In this document: positions 23,324 to 33,866 of the stretch, piece by piece
Layout: every line of letters begins with the position of its first letter
Numbering within the stretch: the stretch's first letter is position 1
NCBI RefSeq assembly: GCF_963924675.1
Contig: NC_089230.1
Location: 69,305,443 to 69,369,442 of the forward strand
Length of the DNA stretch: 64,000 nucleotides
Source of the DNA: Phocoena phocoena
Lineage: Eukaryota; Chordata; Mammalia; Artiodactyla; Phocoenidae
Reading direction: 5' to 3'
Notes under the pieces: model-generated
The model's input: the letters and a program-made list of their open reading frames with translations, nothing else
Databases searched by the model: none
What the model was told of the DNA's origin: nothing
Program-made: the position numbers and the translations under genes

Positions 23324-24480
23324 GGAGGCTTCTGGGAAGATGGCGGAAGAGTAAGACGCAGAGATCACCTTCCTCCCCACAGATACACCAGAAACACATC
23401 TACACGTGGAATAACTCCTACAGAACACCTACTGAACGCTGGCAGAAGACCTCAGACCTCCCAAAAGGCAAGAAACCCCCCACGTACCTGGGTAGGGCAA
23501 AAGAAAAAAGAAAAAACAGAGACAAAAGAATAGGGACGGGACCTGCACCAGTGGGAGGGAGCTGTGAAGGAGGAAGAGTTTCCACACACTACGAAGCCCC
23601 TTCACGGGCAGAGACTGGGGATGGCGGAGGCGGAAAGCTTCGAAGCTGCGGCGGAGAGCGCAGCCAGAGGGGTGCGGAGGGCAAAGCGGAGAGATTCCCG
23701 CACAGAGGATCAGGGCCGGCCGACCGGCACTCACCAGCCCAAGAGGCCTGTCTGCTCACCCGCCAGGGCAGGCGGGGCTGGGAGTTGAGGCTCAGGCTTC
23801 CGTCAGAGCGCAGGGAGAGGACTGGGGTTCGCGGCGTGAACACAGCCTGCAGGGGGTTAGTGCGCCACGGCTAGCCGGGAGGGAGTCCGGGGAAAGTCTG
23901 GACCTGCCGAAGAGGCAAGAGACTTTTTCTTACCTCTTTGTTTCCTGCTGCGCGAGGAGACGGGATGAAGAGCGCTGCTTAAAGGAGCTCCAGAGACAGA
24001 CGCGAGCCGCGGCTAAAAGCACGGACCCCAGAGACAGGCATGAGACGCTAAGGCTGCTGCTGCTGCCACCAAGAAGCCTGTGTGCGAGCACAGGTCACTA
24101 TCCACATCCCCCTTCCGGGGAGCCTGTGCAGCCCGCCACTGCCAGGGTCCCGGGATCCAGGGTCAACTCCTCCCGGAGAACACACGGCGAGCCTCAGGCT
24201 GGTGCAACGTTACGCCGGCCTCTGCCGCTGCAGGCCCGCCCCGCACTCCGTGCCCCTCCCTCCACCCGGCCTGAGTGAGCCAGAGTCCCGGAAGCAGCTG
24301 CTCCTTTAATCCGTCCTGTCTGAGCGGAAAAACAGACGCCCTCTGGCGACCTACACGCAGAGGTGGGGCCAAATCCAAAGCTGAGGCCCTGGGAGTTGTG
24401 AGAACAAAGAAGAGAAAGGGAAATCTCTCCCAACAGCCTCAGGAGCAGCGGATTAAAGCTCCACAATCAACTTGATATAC
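23324..24480 (+). promoter_or_regulatory. L1 5' UTR, CpG-rich promoter part
   Basis: GC- and CpG-rich sequence, unlike its AT-rich neighbours. In mammalian L1s the 5' UTR holds an internal pol II promoter. AAGATGGCGG at 23337-23346 fits a YY1-type site 13 bases from the element start, which in L1s positions transcription start (established for human L1; inferred here). Open frames in this region, including 23317-23874, are by-products of the GC content. Confidence 0.65.
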
Positions 24481-24504
24481 CCTGCATCTGTGGAATACCT
24501 GAAT

Positions 24505-25035
24505 AGACAACCAATCATCCCAAATTGAGGAGGTGGAGTTTGAGAGGAAGATTTATGATTTTTTCCCCCTTTTCCTCTTTTTGTGAGTGTGTATGTGTAT
24601 GCTGCTGTGTGAGATTTTGTCTGTATAGCTTTGCTTCCACCATTTGTCCGAGGGTTCTATCCGTCCTTTTTTTTTTTAAATTTTTTTCTTAATAATTGTT
24701 TTTTATTTTAATAACGTTATTTTACTTTATCTTTCTTTCTTTCTTTCTTTCCTTCCTTCCCTCCTTTAGACAACAAATCATCCCAAATTGAGGAGGTGGA
24801 CTTTGAGAGCAAGATTTATGATTTTTTTCCCTTTTTCCTCTTTTTGTGAGTGTGTGTGTGTATGCTTCTGTGTGAGATTTTGTCTGTATAGCTTTGCTTC
24901 CACCATTTGTCCTAGGGTTCTATCCGTCTGTTTTTTTTTTTTAATTTTTTAATCTTAATAATTATTTTTTTATTTTAATAACTTTATTATATTTTATCTT
25001 TATTTTACTTTATCTCCTTTCTTTTTTTCCTTCCT
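24505..25035 (+). repeat. 263-bp tandem duplication in L1 5' UTR
   Basis: A unit starting AGACAACCAATCATCCCAAA at 24505 recurs as AGACAACAAATCATCCCAAA at 24768, giving a period of 263 bp. Both copies keep the order: GGAGGTGGA(G/C)TTTGAGAG, a T/C-rich block, a (TG)n run, TTTTGTCTGTATAGCTTTGC, then AGGGTTCTATCCGTC and a T-rich region leading to a TTTC/CTTC tract. The copies differ at few positions outside the simple repeats. Confidence 0.9.
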
Positions 25036-25135
25036 TGCCTCCTTCCTTCCTTCCTCCCTCCCTCCCTCCTTTTTCTTTCTTTCTTTCTCTCTCTCTCTCT
25101 TTCTACTTCTACTAATTCTTTCTACTTTTTCTCCC
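25020..25135. repeat. Pyrimidine-rich (TTTC/CTTC)n tract
   Basis: Continuous CT-rich run at the end of the second 5' UTR unit, with TCCTTCCTTCC and CTCTCTCTC stretches. A shorter version ends the first unit at 24729-24766. Confidence 0.9.
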
Positions 25136-25443
25136 TTTTATTCTGAGCCATGTGGATGAAAGGCTCTTGGTGCAGCAGCCAGGAGTCAGTGCTGTGCCTC
25201 TGAGGAGGGCGAGCCAACTTCAGGACACTGATCCACAAGAGACCTCCCAGCTCCACATAATATCAAACGGCGAAAATCTCCAGGAGATCTCCATCTCAAC
25301 ACCAGCACCCAGCTTCACTCAACGACCAGCAAGCTACAGTGCTGGACATCCAATGTCAAACAACTAGCAAGACAGGAATACAACCCCACCCATTAGCAGA
25401 GAGGCTGCCTAAAATCATAATAAGTCCACAGACACCCCAAAAC

Positions 25444-28105
25444 ACACCACCAAAATCAATAGAATTAGAAATGACAAAGGAGAAGTAATAACTGACACTG
25501 CAGAAATACAAAGGATCATGAGAGATTACTACAAGCAACTCTATGCCAATAAAATGGACAACCTGGAAGAAATGGACAAATTCTTAGAAATGCACAACCT
25601 GCCAAGACTGAATCAGGAAGAAATAGAAAATATGAACAGACCAATCACAAGCACTGAAATTGAAACTGTGATTAAAAATCTTCCAACAAACAAAAGCCCA
25701 GGACCAGATGGCTTCACAGGCGAATTCTATCAAACATTTAGAGAAGAGCTAACACCTATCCTTCTCAAACTCTTCCAAAATATAGCAGAGGGAGGAACAT
25801 TCCCAAACTCATTCTCCGAGGCCACCATCACCCTGATACCAAAACCAGACAAGGATGTCACAAAGAAAGAAAACTACAAGCCAATATCACTGATCAACAT
25901 AGATGCAAAAATCCTCAACAAAATACTAGCAAACAGAATCCAACAGCACATTAAAAGGATCATACACCATGATCAAGTGGGGTTTATTCCAGGAATGCAA
26001 GGATTCTTCAATATACGCAAATCAATCAGCGTGATACACCATATTAAATTGAAGGAGAAAAACCATATGATCATCTCAATTGATGCAGGGAAAGCTTTCG
26101 ACAAAATTCAACACCGATTTATGATAAAAACCCTGTAGAATGTAGGCATAGAGGGAACTTTCCTCAACATAATAAAGGCCATATATGACACATCCACAGC
26201 CAACATTGTCCTCAAAGGTAAAAAACTGAAAGCATTTCCACTAAGATCAGGAACAAGACAAGGTTGCCCAGTCTCACCACTCTTATTCAACATAGTTTTG
26301 GAAGTTTTAGCCACAGCAATCAGAGAAGAAAAGGAAATAAAAGGAATCCAAATCGGAAAAGAAGAAGTAAAGCTGTCACTGTTTGCAGATGACATGATGC
26401 TATACATAGAGAATCCTAAAGATGCTACCAGAAAACTACTAGAGTTAATCAATGAATTTGGTAAAGTGCAGGATACAAAATTAATGCACCGAAATCTCTG
26501 GCATTCCTATATACTAATGATGAAAAATCTGAAAGTGGAATCAAGAAAACACTTCTATTTACCATTGCAACAAAAAGAATAAAATATCTAGGAATAAACC
26601 TACCTAAGGAGACAAAAGACCTGTATGCAGAAAACTATAAGACACTGATGAAAGAAATTAAAGATGATACAAATAGATGGAGAGATATACCATGTTCTTG
26701 GATGGGAAGAATCAACATTGTGAAAAAGACTCTACTACCCAAAGCAATCTACAGATTCAATGCAATCCCTATCAAACTACCAATGGCATTTTTCACAGAA
26801 CTAGAACAAAAACTTTCACAATTTGTATGGAAACACAAAAGACCCCGAATAGCCAAAGCAATCTTGAGAATGAAAAATGGAACTGGAGGAATCAGGCTCC
26901 ATGACTTCAGACAATACTACAAAGCTACAGTAATCAAGACAGTATGATACTGGCACAAAAACAGAAAGACTGATCAATGGAACAGGATAGAAAGGCCAGA
27001 GATAAACCCACGCACATATGGTCACCTTATCTTTGATAAAGGAGGCAGGAATGTACAGTGGAGGAAGGACAGTCTCTTCAATAAGTGGTGCTGGGGAAAT
27101 TGGACAGGTACATATAAAAGTATGAGATTAGATCACTCCCTAACACCATACACAGAAATAAGCTCAAAATGGATTAAAGACCTAAATGTTAGGCCAGACA
27201 CTATCAAACTCTTAGAGGAAAACATAGGCAGAACACTCTATGACATAAATCACAGCAAGATCCTTTTTGACCCACCTCCTAGAGAAATGGAAATAAAAAC
27301 AAAAATAAATAAATGGGACTGCATGAAACTTCAAAGCTCTTGCACAGCAAAGGAAACCATAAACAAGGCCAAAAGGCAACTCTCAGAATGGAAGAAAATA
27401 TTTGCAAATGAAGCAACTGACAAAGGATTAATCTCCAAAATTTATAAGCAGCTCATGCAGCTCAATAACAAAAAACCAAACAACCCAATCCAAAAATGGG
27501 CAGAAGACCTAAATAGACATTTCTCCAAAGAAGATATACAGACTGCCAACAAACACATGAAAGAATGCTCAACATCATTAATCATTAGAGAAATGCAAAT
27601 CAAAACTACAATGAGATATCATCTCACACCAGTCAGAATGGCCATCATCAAAAAATCTAGAAACAATAAATGCTGGAAAGGGTGTGGAGAAAAGGGAACT
27701 GTCTTGCACTGCTGGTGGGAATGTGAATTGGTTCAGCCACTATGGAGAACAGTATGGTGGTTCCTTAAAAAACTAAAAATAGAACTACCATCCGACCCAG
27801 CAATCCCACTATTGGGCATATACCCTGAGAAAACCAAAATTCAAAAAGAGTCATGTACCAAAATGTTCATTGCAGCTCTATTTACAATAGCCCGGAGATG
27901 GAAACAACCTAAGTGTCCATCATCAGATGAATGGATAAAGAAGATGTGGCACATATATACAATGGAATATTATGCAGCCATAAAAAGAAATGAAATTGAG
28001 CTACTTGTACTGAGGTGGATAGACCTAGGGTCTGTCATACAGAGTGAAGTAAGTCAAAAAGAGAAAAACAAATACCATATGCTAACACATATATATGGAA
28101 TTTAA
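25444..28105 (+). pseudogene. L1 ORF2 lacking its endonuclease, broken
   Basis: ORF2p was the LINE-1 replicase (endonuclease, reverse transcriptase, Cys-rich end). Here the text enters at the linker before RT. A clean frame runs 25518-26138 ([11 protein letters not shown], then [19 protein letters not shown]) to a TAG. It resumes at 26298-26582 with the catalytic FADDMMLY at 26382-26405, then 26648-26947, and ends with 27122-28105. The last piece holds the C-terminal knuckle [18 protein letters not shown] and finishes [10 protein letters not shown]. At least three stops or frameshifts and loss of the endonuclease make it non-functional. Confidence 0.92.
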
Positions 28106-28466
28106 GAAAAAAAAATGTGATGAAGAACCTAGGGGTAAGACAGGAATAAAGACACAGACCTACTAGAGAATGGACTTGAGGATATGGGGAGGGGGAAGGG
28201 TAAGCTGTGACAAAGCGAGAGAGAGGCACGGACATATATACACTACCAAATGTAAGGTCGATAGTTAGTGGGAAGCAGCCGCATAGCACAGGGAGATCAG
28301 CTCGGTGCTTTATGACCGCCTAGAGGGGTGGGTTAGGGAGGGTGGGAGGGAGGGAGACACAAGAGGGAAGAGATATGGGAACATATGTATAACTGATTCA
28401 CTTTGTTATAAAGCAGAAACTAACACACCATTGTAAAGCAATTATACTCCAATAAAGATGAAAAAA
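28106..28466 (+). other. L1 3' UTR of the second L1
   Basis: G-rich polypurine segment ('ggggagggggaagggtaag' near 28186, 'gggagggtgggagggaggga' near 28335), then the conserved 'gcagaaactaacacaccattgtaaag' end and AATAAA at 28451-28456, 5 bases before the A-tail. Confidence 0.85.
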
Positions 28467-28506
28467 AAAGATGTTAAAAAAAATTTTTTTAAAGAGTTTA
28501 TAGAAA

Positions 28507-28535
28507 AACCCGAACGAAATTTTTGGCCAACCCAA
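28507..28535 (+). mobile_element. Mariner-type MITE, right half
   Basis: Inverted-repeat partner of the left half at 22588: 'accc' then GAACGAAATTTTTGGCCAAC then CCAA, followed by TA at 28536-28537. Its inner edge is the right-hand duplication of the first L1. Confidence 0.85.
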
Positions 28536-28650
28536 TATTTCCCAAATATCTCTAAATCTCATAAAAGTCATACAAGGAAAGCAATATCATATTCACTTTC
28601 CCGATATGAAAACGGAGGTTCTTAAAAATTTTACTGATTTACTCAAGACT

Positions 28651-30280
28651 AAATATAATAGCTTCTGCCTAGGAGAGCAGGCATTTAAAGCCAACTCAAG
28701 CTAATGCCAAAGTTTTCTTATTTCAACCATAGAAGGAAGGGGGGTGGTGGTGAGGGAAGGGGAAGGTGAGAGTATAGGAGGCAAGGAGAAAAATCTGAAA
28801 ACTTTCTTTGAACTTGCACGACTTCAGGATTCCACCTCTTTCATACCTTAGGACAACAGTTACAAAAAGTAGAAATTATACTTTGTGAGTTTTCAGATAA
28901 TCAAGTTGTCTGCATGACATGCAAAACACTGATCAGACAAGCCCATAATGAGTGGAAAGAAACACTGTAGGCAGGTGTTTTCAAAAGGCAAATAAGGGTA
29001 AGCAGCGTGTTGAAGATACTAATTTTCATGATTGCCGCCTTTGTTATTTTGATTCATTGTCCCTCACCCTGCTGGTCTAAAAATACAAAATAGCATGAAA
29101 GAAAATTAGTTTTCAGGGCCAGTTATCTTTTGAAAAGCCATAAGAAAAAAAATGAGAATAAAGAATGGACTTTCTAGAAAATGCCCTTTCCCCTTTCAGT
29201 CTTCAACTTTGCTTCACAGTATGTACATGTGGCTCTACCTTATTTGTCCCAGTGACAGACCACTAGTCATGAAATTCAAAGTCCAAGACACAAACTCTCG
29301 GAAAAAAGGCAGCTGAAGGAAAAAACAAGTTGTTTTATTTGTGTATTCCAAAATGTTTTTCTTCTTATAAAATTTTTTCTGCATGTTTTTTTTTTTTCCA
29401 GTTGGCAATAAATAGCTTTTAGGGAAATAAATGTGAGCAGACTTGGTCAAGTGACTGGGATGAAGAGAAGGCTTTGCCATCTGTGAGGAGTACATTAGAA
29501 TAGAATCGCTCCAGGAAAAGGTTATTTGTGTTGCCTGCCTTTATGAGATGACATTTAAATAAAAGTACTGTTTCACTTTTAATTGATCCCTGTACATTAA
29601 AAGGCATCTCAAAGAGAAGTGTGGTGTGAATAACTGAATCATGGGCTGTTTGTGCAGATGGAGAACCTTGCAGGCTCTGTGTGTGGAGATCCATGGTAAC
29701 TATAAGCTATTTGAGGAAATTTGTATCCTGGGGCTTCTCATCACACTATCTCACAAAATGTCAACACATTGATGCATAGACATTTTCATAGTCTCTCAAA
29801 AACAAGTTTCTGAAATAGTTTCCTATACATACAGTGAGGTTTTACGTATACCTTGATAACCTACAGGCTGAGCTTAATTAGAATGGGTGTGGTGTGGATA
29901 GGGGGTGAAGAGGGAGAGGGAGAAGAAACAGAAGAGGGAGAAGGAACTTACAACTTAGGGCAACAAAATTTCCTTTGCCTGAAGATGGTGCTGGTCTTGG
30001 TTACCCAGTTTCGTTGCATATTACCATGTCCGGAATACATGGGCTCTTCAGAATGAAAACTAGAATTCATTCTCCAGCTGAGAGATATATCTGAAAAATT
30101 ATGCGATCTGGAACTGCTCAAACCCCAAAATTTTAAATTCTCCTGGGAAGAGTCTCCCACTCCCCTCTTTAGTAAGTACTATTTTCAGATTTTTAAATCT
30201 GACCTATTCACTTGAAACTTTTATTTCTCTCTAGGTTTTCCTTCCTTATCCAGCTTGTAGTCAAAATTCCATATCTCTTG
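28651..30280. other. No recognised feature
   Basis: AT-rich, unique-looking DNA. Open frames up to 91 residues lack domains, and I see no repeat I can name. Confidence 0.35.
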
Positions 30281-30415
30281 GGTTGATCTAAAGCAAATAG
30301 ACTACTAGGTATTTCTCCAGCAAAAATGGGTTTTTTGGGATCAGCTGAGGATTGCAATTTGGGGTCTTTAACCATGGTGAGCCACGGTGCAACTCTCTGC
30401 ATGACAAGGTAAACA
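30281..30415 (-). repeat. 3' LTR remnant of the ERV
   Basis: Aligns by eye with the start of the other LTR at 33867. Shared words are TTGATCTAAA, 'tccagcaaaaa', 'atcagctgag(a)attgcaa', 'tggggtct' and 'aaccatgg...agccacg'. Only about 135 bp is visible, so it is truncated. The two copies differ at many sites, which argues for an old insertion. Confidence 0.7.
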
Positions 30416-30579
30416 GAGCACTTTTTAATTAAACCAACAATTGTTGCATTTCCAATCTTGTTTTTCCTTTTCTGGTGCCAAAGGTTGTGCTGCTTTAGCC
30501 AGGTTTTCTAAGTTATCATTTGGGGAAAGACTCCTTTAGACTATGACAGAGGTTTGGATGCCGCTAGTTCCTTTAGGGA

Positions 30580-31010
30580 GCATTCCTTGCAGAAATGTCA
30601 GCAAGGTGATTTCCCTTAGTTCCAGAGAGTCAAGTTTAGAGTGCCCTGGAATATTAAGAGTAGCTAAGGCGGCAGGTAAAATTATTGCACCAATAATTCC
30701 TAAACATAGAGGTCATTTTAAGTTTTATTTTTGCTGGAATTAAGGAAGTCATGTTGCTTCCATGACATTCCAAAATCATTTGCTACTCTGAAAGCATATA
30801 TACTATCTGTGTAAATACTGGCAGTTTTGTCCTTGGTTAAAGAAAAAGTTTATTTAAGAGCGTGTAATTCAGCCTCTTGGGCTATAGTAGCCACAGGTAA
30901 AGATGTTGCCTGAACAACATCAAAAGGAGTTGCAATAGTATCCCCAGCGCTATATTTGTCATTGTTACCTTTTAAATAAGAACCATCAGTGAACCATTAG
31001 AAGTCAACGT
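30580..31010 (-). pseudogene. ERV RNase H remnant
   Basis: RNase H of a retroviral pol removes the RNA strand during reverse transcription. Minus-strand translation shows IAQEAELHALK at about 30855-30890 and IYTDSIYAF at about 30785-30812, which carries the catalytic Asp of the TDS motif. A later block reading IPGHSKLDS lies at about 30629-30655. These three blocks are in the family order but are separated by disrupted sequence. The DNA from 30420 to 30560 may be the start of integrase. Confidence 0.7.
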
Positions 31011-31639
31011 TACCCAAAGCAATTTCCTACAGATTATCAGAGGAGTCAGGTGATGATCCAACATCTTTAAGCAGTCATGAGGGACTCTGTCAGTGATGGA
31101 GGGGAGAAGAGTCAGCAGGATTAAGGTTATTACAAAATAAGAGTTATATGAGGAGCAATTAACAAAAGGACTTCACAGGAGGTAAGTCAGCTGACTGAGA
31201 AACATTGAGTGTGACTAGAATTCAGGAGGACTTCTATTGCATGAGGTACAAAAATGGTTAAAGGAATCCCACAGCCATTTTCTTGGTGGCCTTAACCAAA
31301 AAGGCAGTGGCCATAATGGCTCTAAGGCAAAGGGGGTATCTGCATGCCACAGGGTCCAGTTGCTGTCTATAATACCCTATGAGTCAACGGTAATCCCCAT
31401 GTTTTGGGGTGAGTACCCCAAGGGTACTCCCTTTGTTTTCATAGGCAAAAAGGGAATCTGATTTGGGACACCCATGTTCAGGTAGGTCTATCAAACTTTC
31501 CTTTAAGGCCTTGAAGATTATGTCATCGAGTCCTTCTCATAAAAATAGATTGGGGTTGTTATTGTTGAGTAAAAACATACCAAAGATTTGCCCAGAAGAG
31601 AGAAATTTGGAAGGCAATTTCAGTAATAATCAAATGTCA

Positions 31640-32469
31640 TGAGAAAACCTCACAGTTGGCACTTAGTTTTGGATTCCGGGAATCTTAGGACACCGTGAAA
31701 TCTATCTGGACCTAGTTGAAGCCCTAAATATCGAACCTGGGTTTGGGCAAACTGCAGTTTTCCTTTGGCAATCTTAAGTCCCTTTAAGGCTGAAAGTTTT
31801 AGCAAGCGAATGCTGTCTTCCTGTGAGGAGGCTTGAGAAGCAGAGCAAAGAAGCAAATCATCCACATACTGAAACAAAGTTGAACCTCTAGGGAACCTTA
31901 CATCATCCAGATCAGCCTTCAGGATTGGTGAGGAAATAAGGAGTCTCAGTAAAACCTGGACTCATCACTATCCAGGTGGTTTGTTTCTTCCCAAGTGAAG
32001 GCAAAAAGGCATAGGGTAGCTTCATCAACTGGAATACCAAGGAATGAAATGCATAAATGAATTGCAGTAAAGAATTTAGTTCCAGATGGAATGAATGTTC
32101 GTAATGTATGAGTGTTAGGAAAAACAGGATGTGGTTTATTGCTTGAAGGTCCTGGACAAAGCCCTTAGGTTTTCTCACTGGTAAAATGGGAGTGTTACAA
32201 GGGCCAATGAGGCCTGAAGCCTTGTAATCTTCTATTATGGGCTTTATGCCTTGGAGGGCTTCTTCACTTAAAGTGTATTGATTAATTCTGGGAAGAGGTT
32301 TGGAAGTATCTATCTGAATCTTGATGGGAGGTGCCCTATGAACTTTGCCAGCAACAAATGGAGATTTTGCCCATACGGAAAGTGATAGCTGACTCAGTAG
32401 GGACAAATGATCACTGTTTCCAGAATCAGCTCTAGTACCATCAGAGACAGAACAAATAAAAGATGTCAA
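31640..32469 (-). pseudogene. ERV reverse transcriptase remnant
   Basis: Two open pieces, 32469-31912 and 31877-31650. The first includes the N-terminal RT segment with ALQGIKP and NTPILPVRKP and then the QDLQAIN block. The second starts QYVDDLLLCSA, where YVDD (about 31857-31868) is the metal-binding catalytic motif, and continues to VRYLGLQL. Between them the reading frame shifts. The catalytic motif survives but the enzyme cannot be made as one chain. Confidence 0.82.
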
Positions 32470-32599
32470 GGGGTCATTTAATTCACCTGGTTAGCTTTTT
32501 TGATGATTACCATCAAGTTCTAGAACTACTTCTCCCTTTTGGGAGAAAAAAAATTCTGGCATGATACTTCTTTAAGAAATCTCAGCCTAATAAATGGAT

Positions 32600-32800
32600 G
32601 GAGGGAGGAACTAAAGAGAAAAGGGTATGTATCTCTCAAAGGGCCTAAACAAAAGGAAACAGGTTCAGAGACAGGAACCTCTTGAGGTTCCTTGGAGATC
32701 CCCACTATTTGAACTGTTTTAGTACTCTCTGAGGCAGGGGCTGCTTTACAGTAGTGGGACTGAGCACTGGGAGTGTGGCTCCAGTGTCAGTTAGGACTGG
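32600..32800 (-). pseudogene. ERV protease remnant
   Basis: Minus-strand translation gives a DTGAT active-site block at 32774-32788 after LPVLT. The DTGA motif is the aspartic protease signature of retroviruses. It lies in a different frame from the nucleocapsid piece just upstream, so a frameshift separates them. The rest of the fold is too degraded to outline. Confidence 0.65.
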
Positions 32801-33096
32801 AAGAGATTCATCCCCAATCTGGAAACATGCTTCTCTGAGCTGATTAAGAGGGAGAATTGGGAAGGGCCCCCGTAATTCCTTGGAGCTCTGTCATTGAGAA
32901 TTGGGAGGACACTGGAAAGGCTGGTTAGAGGTCTGAAGGCACTGAAGCACTTAAATGTATAACAATCTCTTTTCCAGTGCCCTGGCTCTTTGCAATAATA
33001 GCGGAAACTAGAAGCATTTTGGTTTCCTTTAGAAGCCTTCGTTTGCTGGAGTTGAAGATTAAGAATTTTGGTTGTCTTGCTTTGAGATGACTTCAT
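32791..33096 (-). pseudogene. ERV gag nucleocapsid remnant
   Basis: A 101-residue open frame carries YYCKEPGHWKRDC at residues 33-45. This is the second half of a single retroviral zinc knuckle. The position where the first zinc-binding Cys should be (residue 32) is Arg, so the knuckle could not hold zinc normally. The basic, Gln/Lys-rich sequence before it fits nucleocapsid. Matrix and capsid are not recognisable. Confidence 0.75.
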
Positions 33097-33845
33097 CTAG
33101 TGTTTGAGGAAGCCAGTTTGCCAGATCTGGAGTGGACATAGTTTCCCATCCCATCTGCACATGAGGAAGGACCTCAGTCTTTAAACATAATCTCCAGAGT
33201 CTCTGAAGGGGGGTTGGGGAACACCCTCAAAAAATATTTGGAAAACTGGGATCCCATTTCTCAGATGTTATTCTATAGAATAAAAGAATAATTTTCAAAC
33301 AGCTAATACAGCTCAAACAATTAAATTCAAGCAGCTTAAACTGTTCAAGTATCTCAAACAACTTGTGACTCAAACAAACAACATGCAGGCTTAATACCAG
33401 CCAGTTCTAAGGGAACAGCTTGGTCCTGGAGGAGCCAGGCTGAAGGCTTCTAAGCCAGTTCCCATAAAACAGCCTCTATTCCCAATTATCGTACAATTTA
33501 GGCACAGTCTCAGTGAAGCAATCCCTGTTGCCGAAGGAATGGGCCAAAGTCTTATCAGCCACTTTCAGATGAAAGAGTCTGATCTCAAAATCAGACCAAA
33601 GTGTCAAACTTCGGTACTTGCATGCAGAACAAGGCCTTAATCAGCAAGGACGAAATCTTCAAATAAATCCAGAGTAAAACCTAGAGATCTTCAAACACAA
33701 AGACGGTGGAGGCTTAGATCGAGGAGAAAAGACATAGCTTCAAGCACCGGGGTCAGCAAGAAAAGCGGTGAGAGAGACAATGAGTTCCATGTGGGTACCT
33801 CACTTTTTGCTCACCGGCCCCATAGCCTTCAGGGGTCTTCTCTGG
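33097..33845 (-). other. ERV leader and residual gag region
   Basis: Between the nucleocapsid remnant and the primer-binding site there is about 750 bp, far too little for leader plus matrix plus capsid, so most of gag was deleted. The part at 33290-33370 has repeated 'cagct(c)aaaca' words. Confidence 0.5.
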
Positions 33846-33863
33846 TCCTCATATGGGCCACCA
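33846..33863 (-). promoter_or_regulatory. Candidate ERV primer-binding site
   Basis: On the minus strand the sequence starting TGGTGGCCCATATGAGG lies 3 bases after the LTR end, the position where the tRNA primer anneals; TGG pairs with the tRNA CCA end. The tRNA is not assigned. Confidence 0.5.
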
Positions 33864-33866
33864 AAA

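Larger units (their letters stand above)
23324..28466 (+). mobile_element. Second L1 with complete 5' UTR, internally deleted
   Basis: Begins GGAGGCTTCTGGGAAGATGG, the form of a cetartiodactyl L1 5' end, and ends with 'ccaataaagatg' plus A9. It is bounded by the exact 11-bp duplication AAAGATGTTAA. It contains a roughly 2.1 kb 5' UTR (23324 to about 25443), then passes directly into ORF2. ORF1 and the ORF2 endonuclease are absent. Total length is 5.1 kb, compared with about 7-8 kb expected for this 5' UTR plus both ORFs and the 3' UTR. Confidence 0.88.
22540..28650 (-). mobile_element. MIR SINE split by a nested insertion
   Basis: Left half at about 22540-22587 ('attgaatacctactatgtgcactgtgcc') and right half at about 28538-28650 ('actttcccgatatgaaaacggagg') fit the antisense MIR consensus in the right order. 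The roughly 5.95 kb between them is a mariner MITE that itself contains two L1s. The right half is diverged, so its call is weaker than the left. Confidence 0.55.

Noticed and set aside
23317..23874. 185-residue open frame at the L1 start
   Set aside because: GC-rich L1 5' UTR has few stops; the start codon lies in the duplicated tail of the first L1. Nothing supports a protein.
23324..24480. CpG island of a host gene promoter
   Set aside because: The GC-rich block is bounded by L1 duplications and starts with the L1 5' end, so it is the L1 promoter.
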